Of a stretch of DNA of 58,027 nt, positions 8,282-17,716 are shown one piece after another. The notes below the pieces were generated by a model that was not told where the DNA came from, searched no databases, and was given only the letters and a program-made list of their open reading frames with translations. Source of the stretch: Streptococcus acidominimus (GTDB lineage Bacteria; Bacillota; Bacilli; Lactobacillales; Streptococcaceae); assembly GCF_001921825.1 (NCBI RefSeq), contig NZ_MSJL01000011.1, positions 1 through 58,027 of the forward strand. The letters run 5' to 3'. The position numbers and the translations under genes are program-made. Positions within the stretch are counted from its first letter, which is position 1; every line of letters begins with the position of its first letter.

Positions 8282-9080
8282 TTAACATGTCCTCCATATA
8301 GGTCAAAACAGCTTCATCATTACAGTGACCAATGACTGTATCTGCTACCTGTTTCACTTCTGGTTTAGCATTGCTGGTCGCAAGGGAAAGCCCTGCAAAA
8401 TCAAGCATTTCCAAGTCGTTTTGATTGTCACCAAAGGCAACAACCTCTTGTGCCGTTACTCCAAAATGCTGGCACAGATGGTGTAACCCTACTGCCTTGT
8501 GGCTGTCTGACAAGATAATATCTACTGATTCAAAGCCAGTCGTAACGGCTGTCACACTGTCAAAATGCTTATTGAGCCAGTCTTGACCAGCTTCCAATGT
8601 TCCATCTGGGAAGGTGGCGACAATCTTAACAATATCTTCTGTGATCTCCGAAAAATCTGATACTAGATAGGTTTTCAGATAGAACTGCGAAATCATATCA
8701 ATGTAGGATTGCTCCGCACTGGTTAATAAATAGGCACCCTGTCTCCCAGATAAGACAAGAAAGCTACTGCTTCCGTAGGGACTGTCTTCTAGTCTATGAA
8801 CAATGTCCATGTAGACCTTGGGGTCAATCGGCTGATCTTCAAAGATAATCTCTCCCTTATAGGAAACCACAGAGCCGTTTTCCGCAATGAAAGCTACCTC
8901 GTCTTCAAAGCCTTGAAATACAGCTTGCAAGCTCAATAAAGACCGCCCACTTGCTGCTACAAATAGATACCCTTTTTCTTGAAACCGATCCAATAGCCGA
9001 CGGAAACGTTCTCGATCGAACTGATGGTCTTCCCTGAGGAAAGTACCATCCATATCAGAGGCAATTATCTTCTGAATCAT
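8271..9080 (-). CDS. Cof-type HAD-superfamily phosphatase, second copy
   Basis: 269 residues, the same length as its neighbour but clearly diverged. Motifs are SDMDGTFL (about 8-15), AASGRS, HKAVGL and FGDNQNDLEM. It probably removes phosphate from a small metabolite. It starts 8 bp after the smc stop and overlaps the next HAD gene, as in other streptococcal smc clusters. Having two different Cof proteins side by side argues for different substrates. Confidence 0.88.
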   Translation of the reverse strand: MIQKIIASDMDGTFLREDHQFDRERFRRLLDRFQEKGYLFVAASGRSLLSLQAVFQGFEDEVAFIAENGSVVSYKGEIIFEDQPIDPKVYMDIVHRLEDSPYGSSSFLVLSGRQGAYLLTSAEQSYIDMISQFYLKTYLVSDFSEITEDIVKIVATFPDGTLEAGQDWLNKHFDSVTAVTTGFESVDIILSDSHKAVGLHHLCQHFGVTAQEVVAFGDNQNDLEMLDFAGLSLATSNAKPEVKQVADTVIGHCNDEAVLTYMEDMLNDN

Positions 9081-9088
9081 CTGCCTAC

Positions 9089-12000
9089 TTACTCACTTTC
9101 TATATCTTTCAACTTCACAGAGACAATCTTTGACACGCCTGATTCTTGCATGGTTACCCCATACATGGCGTCAGCTGCTGCCATTGTCCCCTTCCGGTGG
9201 GTCACCACGATAAATTGGCTGGACTGGTCAAATCGGTTGAGGTAGTCACCAAAACGTTTGACATTAGCTTCATCAAGCGCTGCCTCTACCTCGTCCAAGA
9301 TGACAAATGGAATGGTCTTGACACGGATAATCGAAAAGAGGAGGGCAAGGGCTGACAAGGCTTTTTCTCCACCAGACATCAAGTTCAAGGACTGAATTTT
9401 CTTTCCAGGTGGCTGAACCGAAATCTCTACCCCTGCTGTCAGAATATCTGAACTGGTCAAGAGTAAATCTGCTGAACCTCCGCCAAACATCTGCTTAAAG
9501 GTGCGCTTAAAGCTCTCACGAATGGCTTCAAAGGTCTGTTTAAAGCGCTCTTTGACCTCATCATCCATCTCATGAATGGTATCAAGCAAGAGATCGCGAG
9601 CTGACAAGATATCCTTGCGCTGTTCATTTAGGAAGGTCAAGCGTTGATGAACTTCTTCATACTGGGCGATCGCTTCTAAATTGACAGGACCCAAAGCCCG
9701 AATGGCACGTTCCAATTCTTTTAAGGTCTGCTCTGCCCGAGCTAAATCCTCTAGGACAGTAGCCTTAGACTGCGCCTCTTCAAAACTCATTTTATACTGT
9801 TCCGTCAGATTCGCAAGTAGGGTCTTCAAGCGGTCTGCTTCTTGTTCAACATCTGCTTCAAGTTTTGCCTGCTTCCGGATCCATTCATCATTTTTCGCGC
9901 GCATTTGCTCCAAGCGTGACTGAATGTCTTCCAACTGCCCCTCAATATCCTCTAGTTCTAACTTGAGACGAACGAGAAGCTGATTGGTTTCCGCCTGCTT
10001 ATTTTTAGCAGCTAGTAGCTGCTCATTCAGGATCTCTAAGCTAGTATCATCTTGCGCTTCTACTTTCTGGTCAATGACAGCCTGCAAAAGCTCAATTTCA
10101 TGCACAATGCTTGCCTCTTCTTCTTGCAGACGCTCACTATCGTTCTGCTCAAAGCGCAACTCGCTAGCCAACTGGCTTTGGGTAACCTTCAGATTTGAAA
10201 GGGTTTCTTGCAAGGCCTGCACTTGCTCTTGAATGGCATAGCGGTTGGTCTTCATCTCCTCAATCTGATTGGTCAACTTCCGCTTTTTCTCGGTAAAGTC
10301 CACCAACTGTGCTTGATACTGGCTTGCTAATGCCTGCAAGTCAGCAAGAATATTGTTGCCAGCCTGACCTGCTTGAAGATCATACAAGACCTGTAATTCC
10401 TCAAGTTTGGTCGCCAACTGTTCATAGGAAAAACGAATGCGTTGCTCCAGCAGACGCGCCTCCTCGCCAGCTTCTTTGATCTTCTCTAAGGACTGACGAA
10501 GGACTTCCACCTCTTCTTTTTTAGCACTGACGAGCTGTTCTTGTGCCTGCAATTCCTTGCTTAAATGCGTGATTTCTGCTGCCAGCACATCCAACTCTGG
10601 CTTCACAAAGGTTGTATGATTGGTGCGGTTGCTTCCTCCTGCAAAGGCACCACCGGGACGAATTTCCGTCCCATCAAGAGTGACCAGCCGTACCTGAAAC
10701 TTGGTTGCGCGTGCTGCCTGATTGGCATGCTCTACGGTATCAAAAATAGCCACTGTTCCTAGTACATTTTTGAAAATAGATTCTAAACGAGTATCGAAGG
10801 TTACCAAGTCACTCGCCAAGCCTAAAAATCCTGTCATGGACTGTAATTGGCTCAAGAGATGACCTGCTAAATAACGCGGCTTGATCGTGGTCAGCGGTAA
10901 AAAGGTTGCGCGTCCCTGACGCTGCTGCTTTAGAAAGGCAATCGCTGCTTTTGCTGTGGCTTCATCTTCGACAATCACGTGCTGACTAGCCCCACCAAGA
11001 GCAATTTCAAGAGCCGTCTGATACTCTATGTCAAAGGTCAGATTCGCACTGACAGCTCCTACGATTCCACCGATTCGATCAGCCTGTTGTAAGACAGCCT
11101 TAACACCTGCATAGAAGTTGGAGTGATTTTGTAAAATCGCTTCTAAACTAGCTTGACGTGCCTTTTTTGTCTTTAATTGATCTAAGAGATCAAACATCTT
11201 GGACTGGTTCGCTTGATACTCCTTGTCCAGACTAAGCAAGAGTTGCTGCTTGTCCTGATAGGCTTGTAGGAGTTCTTGCAGCCGATCTTCTGCCTCTGTC
11301 AGGCTTACCTTTAGCTGGTCTAATTCCTCTTGACTGCTTTGAATGTCCGATTGGAGGCGGACTAATTCTTCTGATTTACTTTCTGTTAAACGGTGCTGAT
11401 TGGCAATATCTTGCTCTACCTTGGCAAGGCTATTTGATACTTCTGCCTCATCTTGTAGCAATTTGACATACTGTTCCCTCAAATGATCCAGCACCTGATC
11501 TGGGTCTTCTGAAAAATAGTCTAATTCCTCTTCTTTTTCTGCTATCGCAGCCTTGATTTTTGAGAGCTCTTCCTGCAGGGCAGTTAGGCGAACTATCTTT
11601 TCAGCTCGTCTTTCCTTGGTTTTCGCCCCTTTTTCTTCTAAATCGACCAACCTAGCCTGCGCCTCTTGGCGGCTGGTTTCATTCTGACTGAACTCCAATT
11701 GATGGACTTCTATCTTGCGCTCCAGATCGCTCATCAGTTTGGTCACATCCAACAGAACCGCCCGTTCATGCTCTAACTGAAGATTCAATTGCTGGCGTTT
11801 CTGTTTCAAGCCTTGATTTTCAAGCTCTAGCCGATCACGCTGCTCATAATAATGGGCTAAATCTGCCTTGACCTGATCTAAATCAGTTTCTTTCTGACCA
11901 AGCACCTGACGTCCCTTATCAATCTGCGCCACAAGGACATTCAGATAGAGCTCTTTTCGTTCCTCGTCTAATGCCAAATAATTTTTAGCGACTTGGGCTT

Positions 12001-12622
12001 GCTTTTCTAACGGTTTGACTTGATTATCCAATTCATAGATAATATCTTCCAAGCGATCTAGATTGTCTTGAGCCTGTGACAGCTTACTCTCTGTTTCCTT
12101 TTTACGGGTCTTGTATTTGAGGACACCTGCTGCCTCTTCAAAAATCGCCCGGCGTTCTTCTGGCTTTGAATTAAAGATTGCCTCAACCCGACCTTGCGAA
12201 ATAATCGAAAACGAATCTCGCCCCAGCCCTGTGTCCATGAACAAATCATGAATATCCCGCAAACGTACTTTCTGTCCGTCAATCAGATACTCGCTGTCCC
12301 CTGAGCGGTAGATATGGCGCTCTACCTTGATTTCTTTCTGACGACCAGCGATAAAACCCGTGCTATTATCCAAGGTGACAACCACAGAAGCATAATTGAG
12401 CGCCTTGCGGCTTTCCGTCCCTGCAAAAATCACGTCTGGCATCTTGCCACCACGAAGACTTTTGGCAGAAGATTCCCCTAACGCCCACCGAAGGCTTTCT
12501 GTAATATTGGACTTGCCCGAACCATTTGGACCAACAACTGCCGTCACCCCACGGTCAAAGACAACCTTTGTCTTATCTGCAAAGGACTTAAAGCCTTGCA
12601 TTTCAATTGATTTGAGATACAT
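9089..12622 (-). CDS. smc: Chromosome partition protein SMC
   Basis: 1177 residues. Walker A GPNGSGKSN (31-39) is in the N-terminal head. Long coiled coils run about 165-500 and 690-1010, with a hinge between them (about 505-680, containing GRATFLPLTTI). The C-terminal head has the signature LMSGGEKALSALAL and Walker B FVILDEVEAALDEAN. It is the condensin ATPase that works with ScpA and ScpB (not in this window) to compact and segregate the chromosome. It starts 2 bp after the rnc stop. Confidence 0.97.
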   Translation of the reverse strand: MYLKSIEMQGFKSFADKTKVVFDRGVTAVVGPNGSGKSNITESLRWALGESSAKSLRGGKMPDVIFAGTESRKALNYASVVVTLDNSTGFIAGRQKEIKVERHIYRSGDSEYLIDGQKVRLRDIHDLFMDTGLGRDSFSIISQGRVEAIFNSKPEERRAIFEEAAGVLKYKTRKKETESKLSQAQDNLDRLEDIIYELDNQVKPLEKQAQVAKNYLALDEERKELYLNVLVAQIDKGRQVLGQKETDLDQVKADLAHYYEQRDRLELENQGLKQKRQQLNLQLEHERAVLLDVTKLMSDLERKIEVHQLEFSQNETSRQEAQARLVDLEEKGAKTKERRAEKIVRLTALQEELSKIKAAIAEKEEELDYFSEDPDQVLDHLREQYVKLLQDEAEVSNSLAKVEQDIANQHRLTESKSEELVRLQSDIQSSQEELDQLKVSLTEAEDRLQELLQAYQDKQQLLLSLDKEYQANQSKMFDLLDQLKTKKARQASLEAILQNHSNFYAGVKAVLQQADRIGGIVGAVSANLTFDIEYQTALEIALGGASQHVIVEDEATAKAAIAFLKQQRQGRATFLPLTTIKPRYLAGHLLSQLQSMTGFLGLASDLVTFDTRLESIFKNVLGTVAIFDTVEHANQAARATKFQVRLVTLDGTEIRPGGAFAGGSNRTNHTTFVKPELDVLAAEITHLSKELQAQEQLVSAKKEEVEVLRQSLEKIKEAGEEARLLEQRIRFSYEQLATKLEELQVLYDLQAGQAGNNILADLQALASQYQAQLVDFTEKKRKLTNQIEEMKTNRYAIQEQVQALQETLSNLKVTQSQLASELRFEQNDSERLQEEEASIVHEIELLQAVIDQKVEAQDDTSLEILNEQLLAAKNKQAETNQLLVRLKLELEDIEGQLEDIQSRLEQMRAKNDEWIRKQAKLEADVEQEADRLKTLLANLTEQYKMSFEEAQSKATVLEDLARAEQTLKELERAIRALGPVNLEAIAQYEEVHQRLTFLNEQRKDILSARDLLLDTIHEMDDEVKERFKQTFEAIRESFKRTFKQMFGGGSADLLLTSSDILTAGVEISVQPPGKKIQSLNLMSGGEKALSALALLFSIIRVKTIPFVILDEVEAALDEANVKRFGDYLNRFDQSSQFIVVTHRKGTMAAADAMYGVTMQESGVSKIVSVKLKDIESE

Positions 12623-12623
12623 A

Positions 12624-13310
12624 CTATCCTCTTACCTCCACTGCGTTCTTGGCAGCATCCTGTTCAGCCTGCTTTTTGGAGCGCCCTTGACCTCTCCCAA
12701 TAGCTTGACCATTGACCAATACTTCGACTTCAAATACTTTATCGTGGGCTGGTCCATTTTCTGATACAACTTGGTATTGGATGATGACCTCACCGTTCAC
12801 CTGCAATAATTCCTGTAAATAGGTCTTATAATCTGTCACACGCTCAAAATTCCCAACTTCAAGCTGAGGGATCATGACTTGGTAGAGGAAACGTTCGACT
12901 GCCTCCACTCCTTTATCCAGCAGGAGAGCACCTAAAAAAGCCTCAAATAAATCCCCGAGAATCGTATCGCGGTTGCGTCCGCCCGACTTTTCCTCCCCCT
13001 TGCCGAGACGAAGAAAGGCATCAAAGCCACAAGCTCTTGTAAAACCTGCCAAACTCTCCTCCCGCACAAACATTGAGCGCCTCTTGGACATCTCCCCTTC
13101 TGGAAAATAAGGATAGTTCTGATATAAATAACGCGAGATAATCAATTGCAGAACAGCGTCTCCTAAAAATTCCAAACGTTCATTGTGTGAAATTTTTAGA
13201 AGGCGATGCTCATTGGCATAAGAGGTATGGGTAAAAGCCGTCTCAAGTAAGGTCAGATCTGAAAAATCAATCCCAAACTCCGTCGCTAATTTTTTCTGTA
13301 ATCCTTGCAT
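12624..13310 (-). CDS. rnc: Ribonuclease III
   Basis: 228 residues. The catalytic signature [14 protein letters not shown] (about 43-56) carries the metal-binding acidic residues, and a double-stranded RNA-binding domain fills the C-terminus (about 155-226, ending [16 protein letters not shown]). It cleaves double-stranded RNA in rRNA maturation and decay. It heads the smc cluster, with AAGGAG before the ATG. It is relevant here because the window is rich in long perfect RNA hairpins. Confidence 0.97.
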   Translation of the reverse strand: MQGLQKKLATEFGIDFSDLTLLETAFTHTSYANEHRLLKISHNERLEFLGDAVLQLIISRYLYQNYPYFPEGEMSKRRSMFVREESLAGFTRACGFDAFLRLGKGEEKSGGRNRDTILGDLFEAFLGALLLDKGVEAVERFLYQVMIPQLEVGNFERVTDYKTYLQELLQVNGEVIIQYQVVSENGPAHDKVFEVEVLVNGQAIGRGQGRSKKQAEQDAAKNAVEVRG

Positions 13311-13592
13311 AGCTACTCCTTTTTGTCTGTCCCTTTCATTATACCATATTCCCAGCTATTTTCAGCAAAACAAAGGGAGTGAATCAGCCTACTTTTAGCC
13401 CTTGAATACAGCCTAGCTTTTTTAATCATTGAGTGAATGGGCTTTGACAAATTCCACTTTCTACACAGAGACTAGGTTATTTTGCCAAGTTTTAGGCTAG
13501 ACTCCCTCGTATCTTGATGAGTGAAAAACTCCAGTGGGGGTTTTTACCCTGTTTCCTAAGGTATAAGGAGTTTGGGAAGACTACACTCATTT

Positions 13593-13699
13593 TATAGTCA
13601 TTTAGTTTATATTTTTATTACTTCGTTAACTCGTCTTGCTGTACCCCAGTACTACCTGCGACTCGTTGCCTAGTACTAAAAATAAACTAAACGGCTATA
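13593..13699. repeat. RUP-like element, 107 bp
   Basis: The ends TATAGTCATTTAGTTTAT and AATAAACTAAACGGCTATA are imperfect inverted repeats, and the element is exactly 107 bp, the size I recall for the pneumococcal RUP element. The interior (TTACTTCGTTAACTCGTC, then GTACTACCTGCGACTCG) has no coding capacity. The first 36 bp recur inverted at 28474-28509. The rest of 13311-13758 is non-coding, with module fragments such as CCCTCGTATCTTGATG at 13503. Confidence 0.75.
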
Positions 13700-13739
13700 T
13701 TTCCGATTTTCAAAAAATATTCCTGAAAACATGAAAACC

Positions 13740-13966
13740 GCATGCCAGCGGTTTTTCATTTCCAACTTAAAACGAGCACTGGAAGGCTAGCGGTGTGGAT
13801 TGGCTAACGCAATGCTCTATTTCCAACTTAAAAAGCTACACTGGACAACTTGCAGCGCGGATTGGCTGACGCAACAACTTAAAAAGGTCCACTGGACATC
13901 TGCAATGAGGATTTGCTAACGCAAATCTCTATTTCCAACTTAAAAAGGTCCACTGGACCTTTTTAA
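13740..13966. repeat. Four ~61-nt hairpin modules ending in the livF terminator
   Basis: The core TTTCCAACTTAAAA recurs near 13759, 13820, 13870 (shortened) and 13932, each followed by a sequence ending CACTGGA and by GGATTKGCTAACGCAA. The last unit is complete: hairpin GATTTGC-TAAC-GCAAATC, linker CTATTTCCAACTT, then the terminator stem. The earlier units keep only one arm of the second stem. The layout matches the window-wide two-hairpin module. Confidence 0.7.
13940..13966 (-). terminator. Terminator of the liv operon, overlapping the livF stop
   Basis: A perfect 12-bp stem (TTAAAAAGGTCC / GGACCTTTTTAA) with a 3-nt loop. The livF stop codon (13963-13965) lies inside the stem, so a ribosome reaching the stop would open it. 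The left arm gives a T run on the minus strand. Confidence 0.85.
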
Positions 13967-14673
13967 CCACCTAGATATGCTTTTTTGACTTCTTCTGAAG
14001 CGAGGAGTTCTTTTCCTGTTCCTGAGAGGACGATTTTACCTGTTTCAAGGACGTAACCTCGATCCGCGATCGCAAGAGCCTTGTTGGCATTTTGTTCAAT
14101 CAGGAGAACGGTTGTTCCTTGCTTTTGAATATCTTGAATAATATCGAAAATTTCTTGAATGAAGATAGGTGCCAAGCCCATAGATGGTTCATCAAGGAGC
14201 AACAATTTGGGCTGGCTCATGAGCGCACGCCCCATAGCAAGCATCTGTTGCTCACCGCCTGAAAGGGTTGCTGCATCTTGATTTTTACGCTCTTCCAAAC
14301 GCGGGAAACGGGCAAAAATCTTTTTCAAATTCATCTGATTTTCTTCACGGTTATTGCGTAAGAATGCCCCCATCTCCAAGTTTTCCATAACGGTCAAACC
14401 TGCAAAGACATGGCGCCCTTCTGGTACTTGAGACAAACCGTCTGCTACAATTTTCCGGGCAGGGACACGTTGAATTTCATTTCCTAAGAAACTAATCTTT
14501 CCAGAAGACGGTCTTACCAAGCCTGAAATCGTCCGCAGAATAGAGGTTTTTCCTGCACCGTTGGCACCAATCAGGGTGACCACTTCTCCCTCATTGACTT
14601 CAAAGGATACATGTTTCACCGCTTCGATAACACCATAATGGACGGATAAGTCTTCTACTTTTAACATTGACAT
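13963..14673 (-). CDS. livF: Branched-chain amino-acid ABC transporter ATPase LivF
   Basis: 236 residues. Walker A GANGAGKT (36-43), signature LSGGEQQM and Walker B LLLLDEPSMGLAP identify an ABC ATPase of the LivF type. It powers uptake of leucine, isoleucine and valine together with LivG, LivH, LivM and the lipoprotein LivK. The start overlaps the livG stop as TAATG. It is the last gene of the cluster, with the terminator stem starting in its stop codon. Confidence 0.95.
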   Translation of the reverse strand: MSMLKVEDLSVHYGVIEAVKHVSFEVNEGEVVTLIGANGAGKTSILRTISGLVRPSSGKISFLGNEIQRVPARKIVADGLSQVPEGRHVFAGLTVMENLEMGAFLRNNREENQMNLKKIFARFPRLEERKNQDAATLSGGEQQMLAMGRALMSQPKLLLLDEPSMGLAPIFIQEIFDIIQDIQKQGTTVLLIEQNANKALAIADRGYVLETGKIVLSGTGKELLASEEVKKAYLGG

Positions 14674-15437
14674 TAGGCATCACCTCCAAGATACGCTTCA
14701 ATAACGCGTTTGTTGGTCTTGATTTCTTCCGGTGTCCCATGTGCGATGAGGCGACCGTATTCCAAGACGTAGATCCGCTCGGTTACTTCCATAACCAAAC
14801 TCATATCGTGCTCGATCAACATGATCGTACTATTAAATTCCTCTTTGATTTTTCGGATCAATTGGGTCAATTCAGCCGTTTCTTGCGGGTTCATACCAGC
14901 AGCTGGCTCATCAAGAAAGAGAATCTTTGGCTCTGTTGCTAAGGCACGGACAATTTCCAAACGGCGCTGTTGACCGTAGGGAAGATTTTTAGCCAGAGTA
15001 TCTGCGTCCTTTTCTAAATCAAAGATTTTCAAGAGCTTCATGGCTTTTTCACGCAGAGCATCTTCATTCTTGTAGAAGGCTGGCAATCGGAAAAAACTGG
15101 CAAAGACATGCTGCTTTCCATGGTTACTCAAGCCGATCAAAACATTTTCCAAAACGGTCATATCTTTAAACAAACGAATATTTTGGAAAGTACGCCCCAA
15201 GCCTAGAGAGGCAATGTGAGATGGGCTTTTCCCGTTCAAGGGAGTTCCTGCTAGGGTAATCGTTCCCTCGCTTGGCTCATAGACACCTGTCAAAAGATTG
15301 AAGAGGGTTGTCTTTCCCGCACCATTTGGTCCGATCAAACCGACCAATTCGCCCTCGTGCAACTCCATGGTCACATCACCAACGGCAGTCAGACCACCAA
15401 AATGTTTGGTTAATTTTTTTACATCAAGAAGTGCCAT
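14673..15437 (-). CDS. livG: Branched-chain amino-acid ABC transporter ATPase LivG
   Basis: 254 residues. Walker A GPNGAGKTT (36-44), the atypical signature LPYGQQRRLEI and Walker B ILFLDEPAAGMNP are typical of LivG. It pairs with LivF as the second ATPase on the LivHM membrane core. Both ends overlap neighbours by one base (TAATG), so livM-livG-livF are translationally coupled. Confidence 0.95.
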   Translation of the reverse strand: MALLDVKKLTKHFGGLTAVGDVTMELHEGELVGLIGPNGAGKTTLFNLLTGVYEPSEGTITLAGTPLNGKSPSHIASLGLGRTFQNIRLFKDMTVLENVLIGLSNHGKQHVFASFFRLPAFYKNEDALREKAMKLLKIFDLEKDADTLAKNLPYGQQRRLEIVRALATEPKILFLDEPAAGMNPQETAELTQLIRKIKEEFNSTIMLIEHDMSLVMEVTERIYVLEYGRLIAHGTPEEIKTNKRVIEAYLGGDA

Positions 15438-16387
15438 TAGTTCATGTCCTCCTTCTTCTTAAAGAATCGAGCAAAGGATAGCTCCTTGGTTCCTAAAAGG
15501 CCACCTGGACGGAAAATCATAAGCAGGATAAGAGCAAGTGAGTAGATAATCATGCTGACACTGGCATAGCTCTTGAGGTAGACATTTAACATCCCAAGAA
15601 CAATCGCTGCCACAAAGGTTCCCGTAATAGATCCTAGACCACCCAAGACAATGATAATGAGGATATTGACAGAGGTCATAAAGGCAAAGTCTTTTGGCAC
15701 AATGGTACCCACATATCCTGCATGAAGTCCACCGGCGATAGCTGCTGTCATGGCACCAAAGACGAAGGCAATCACTTTCATTTTGGTTGGATTTACTCCC
15801 ACAGACTCTGCTGCAATTTCGTCTTCACGGACAGAAATCACCATCCGTCCCATCGGACTGCGGAGGAAATTGACAGTGAAAATCGTTGTAATTACTACAA
15901 AAACATAGACCAATTGCCAGTTAGTAAAGAGGGGGATACCCATAATACCTGCTGCACCGTTGGTGAATGTGCCACCGTTAATGATGAAGATACGGATAAT
16001 CTCCGCCACACCGAGTGTCGCAATCGCTAGATAATCTCCTTTTAAACGTAGGGTTGGAAGACCGACTAGGAGGGCGACCGCACCGGCAAGGAGCATTCCA
16101 ACGAGGAGTGAAATCGCAAATCCAGCATAGCTTGGCATCATTTTCCCAAGTATACCGACAGAATAGGCACCGATCGCCATAAAACCTGCATGACCGAGTG
16201 AAAATTGACCTGAAAAACCGACAATCAAGTTGAGACCGACAGCCATGATAATGTTAATACCGATTTGCTGAACAATCTGGATATAGTAGAAATTCAAGAT
16301 ACCAGCTGCAACGAGTCCTTGAAGCAGACCAAAGCCTGCCAATAAGACCAAGAGCCAGATTGCATTTACTTTTAGATTTCTTGCCAT
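15437..16387 (-). CDS. livM: Branched-chain amino-acid ABC transporter permease LivM
   Basis: 316 residues, mostly hydrophobic, with about eight to ten membrane segments. Family signatures are GLNLIVGFSGQFSLGHAGFM (about 52-71) and the cytoplasmic loop with GRMVISVREDEIAAESVGVN, which contacts the ATPases. It forms the channel with LivH. The ribosome site AGAAGGTG lies before the ATG, 2 bp after livH. Confidence 0.94.
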   Translation of the reverse strand: MARNLKVNAIWLLVLLAGFGLLQGLVAAGILNFYYIQIVQQIGINIIMAVGLNLIVGFSGQFSLGHAGFMAIGAYSVGILGKMMPSYAGFAISLLVGMLLAGAVALLVGLPTLRLKGDYLAIATLGVAEIIRIFIINGGTFTNGAAGIMGIPLFTNWQLVYVFVVITTIFTVNFLRSPMGRMVISVREDEIAAESVGVNPTKMKVIAFVFGAMTAAIAGGLHAGYVGTIVPKDFAFMTSVNILIIIVLGGLGSITGTFVAAIVLGMLNVYLKSYASVSMIIYSLALILLMIFRPGGLLGTKELSFARFFKKKEDMN

Positions 16388-16389
16388 GA

Positions 16390-17277
16390 CTACACCTTCT
16401 CTTTCACATTTTTACCGAGAATACCACTTGGTCTTACCAATAGAATGATAATCAGGACAATATAGACAATCGCATCACGGAAAGGATCAACCTCAACCAC
16501 ATAGGTGAAGGTTTCAATAACCCCGATAACAAAACCACCGAGCGCAGCACCGGGAATAATCCCAATTCCGCCCAAAACTGCTGCAACAAAGGCTTTAAGT
16601 CCCGGAGTCATTCCCATAAGTGGTTCGATTTGATTGTAATACAAGCCCAGTAAGACACCTGCTGCACCCGCCAAGGCTGATCCAAGGGCAAAGGTGAAGC
16701 TGATGGTACGATTCACATTGATTCCCATGAGTTGAGCGGCATCACTATCAACAGATACGGCACGCATGGCTTTCCCCATTTTAGTCTTCTTAACGATCAG
16801 CTGCAAAGCAACCATCAGAAAGAGAGAAACACCTAGGATAATCAATTGAATACTGTCAACTGTCACAGGACCAAAAGTAAATTTTGCTACATCTAAGACT
16901 TGAGGAAAGGGTTTTACATCTGCCGTAAAGAAATACACCATAGTGTACTCAAGAAAGAAAGAGACACCGATCGCCGTAATCAAGGCTGCGATCCGGGTTG
17001 AATTTCGTAGAGGGCGATAGGCCAAAAATTCAATGACAACCCCTAAAATCGCTGTCCCAATCATGGTTAATATCAAGGTCACAAAGAGGCGAAGACCACC
17101 GTCTGAAATAAAGGTTAATCGATTTAAAAAATAGTATCCCATAAAGGCTCCCATCATGTAGAGATCCCCGTGGGCAAAGTTAATCAGTTTGATGATTCCG
17201 TAAACCATTGTATAACCTAAGGCCAACAAGGCATAAACGGAACCCAAAATCAAACCATTGACGAGCTGTTGAAGCAT
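16390..17277 (-). CDS. livH: Branched-chain amino-acid ABC transporter permease LivH
   Basis: 295 residues with about eight membrane segments. The N-terminal GLILGSVYALLALGYTMVYG and LINFAHGDLYMMGA (about 9-46) are hallmarks of LivH, and GKAMRAVSVDSDAAQLMGIN is the ATPase-coupling loop. The ribosome site is weak. It is the first gene of livHMGF. The lipoprotein gene lies 440 bp upstream beyond a repeat, so livHMGF may have its own promoter or depend on read-through. Confidence 0.94.
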   Translation of the reverse strand: MLQQLVNGLILGSVYALLALGYTMVYGIIKLINFAHGDLYMMGAFMGYYFLNRLTFISDGGLRLFVTLILTMIGTAILGVVIEFLAYRPLRNSTRIAALITAIGVSFFLEYTMVYFFTADVKPFPQVLDVAKFTFGPVTVDSIQLIILGVSLFLMVALQLIVKKTKMGKAMRAVSVDSDAAQLMGINVNRTISFTFALGSALAGAAGVLLGLYYNQIEPLMGMTPGLKAFVAAVLGGIGIIPGAALGGFVIGVIETFTYVVEVDPFRDAIVYIVLIIILLVRPSGILGKNVKEKV

Positions 17278-17321
17278 GCATTCACCAAACTTTCTAAAAA
17301 ATTTCGTTAAGCTATTTCCGA

Positions 17322-17607
17322 ATACTTAACGAAAATCAAAACTAGACGAACTTCCACTATCTGAAAGATAGCAGAAATAGCTGATAACTAGACAAGTGAT
17401 GGATAAAAAAGTGTAACTTTTCTCAACTGTTTCTTCCTCATTTCAAGGGAGCAGGCTGAAAACCTCTACTGGAGCTTTTCAGTCTATTTCTCAAGGGGAG
17501 GTATAGCTGTAATTAGCTAAAAGGATACAGTTTTCGCACAGAATTTAGGGTCTGTTCAATGACATCAAGACGCTTGACAGGCTATCCTTTTGATTTTCAA
17601 AGAGTAT
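17322..17607. repeat. BOX-like element between livK and livH
   Basis: The ends are ATACTTAACGAAAATCAAAA and TTTTGATTTTCAAAGAGTAT, inverted repeats of the BOX type also seen at 31726, 38052, 49608 and 57394. The interior holds the segment CTGGAGCTTTTCAGTCTATT. It lies in the only gap of the liv cluster, so a transcript starting at livK must cross it. The remaining 110 bp to the livK stop contain a GAGTCTGGGAC...GTCCTAGACTC stem (about 17653-17678). Confidence 0.65.
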
Positions 17608-17716
17608 CCTACTAGAAAAAGGCTAGTTTTTGAATGTCTATACACGGCAACGGAGTCTGGGACAAAGGTCCTAGACTCCTTGTATTTATCCGTATCGTTG
17701 TCGGGCTAACAAATCA

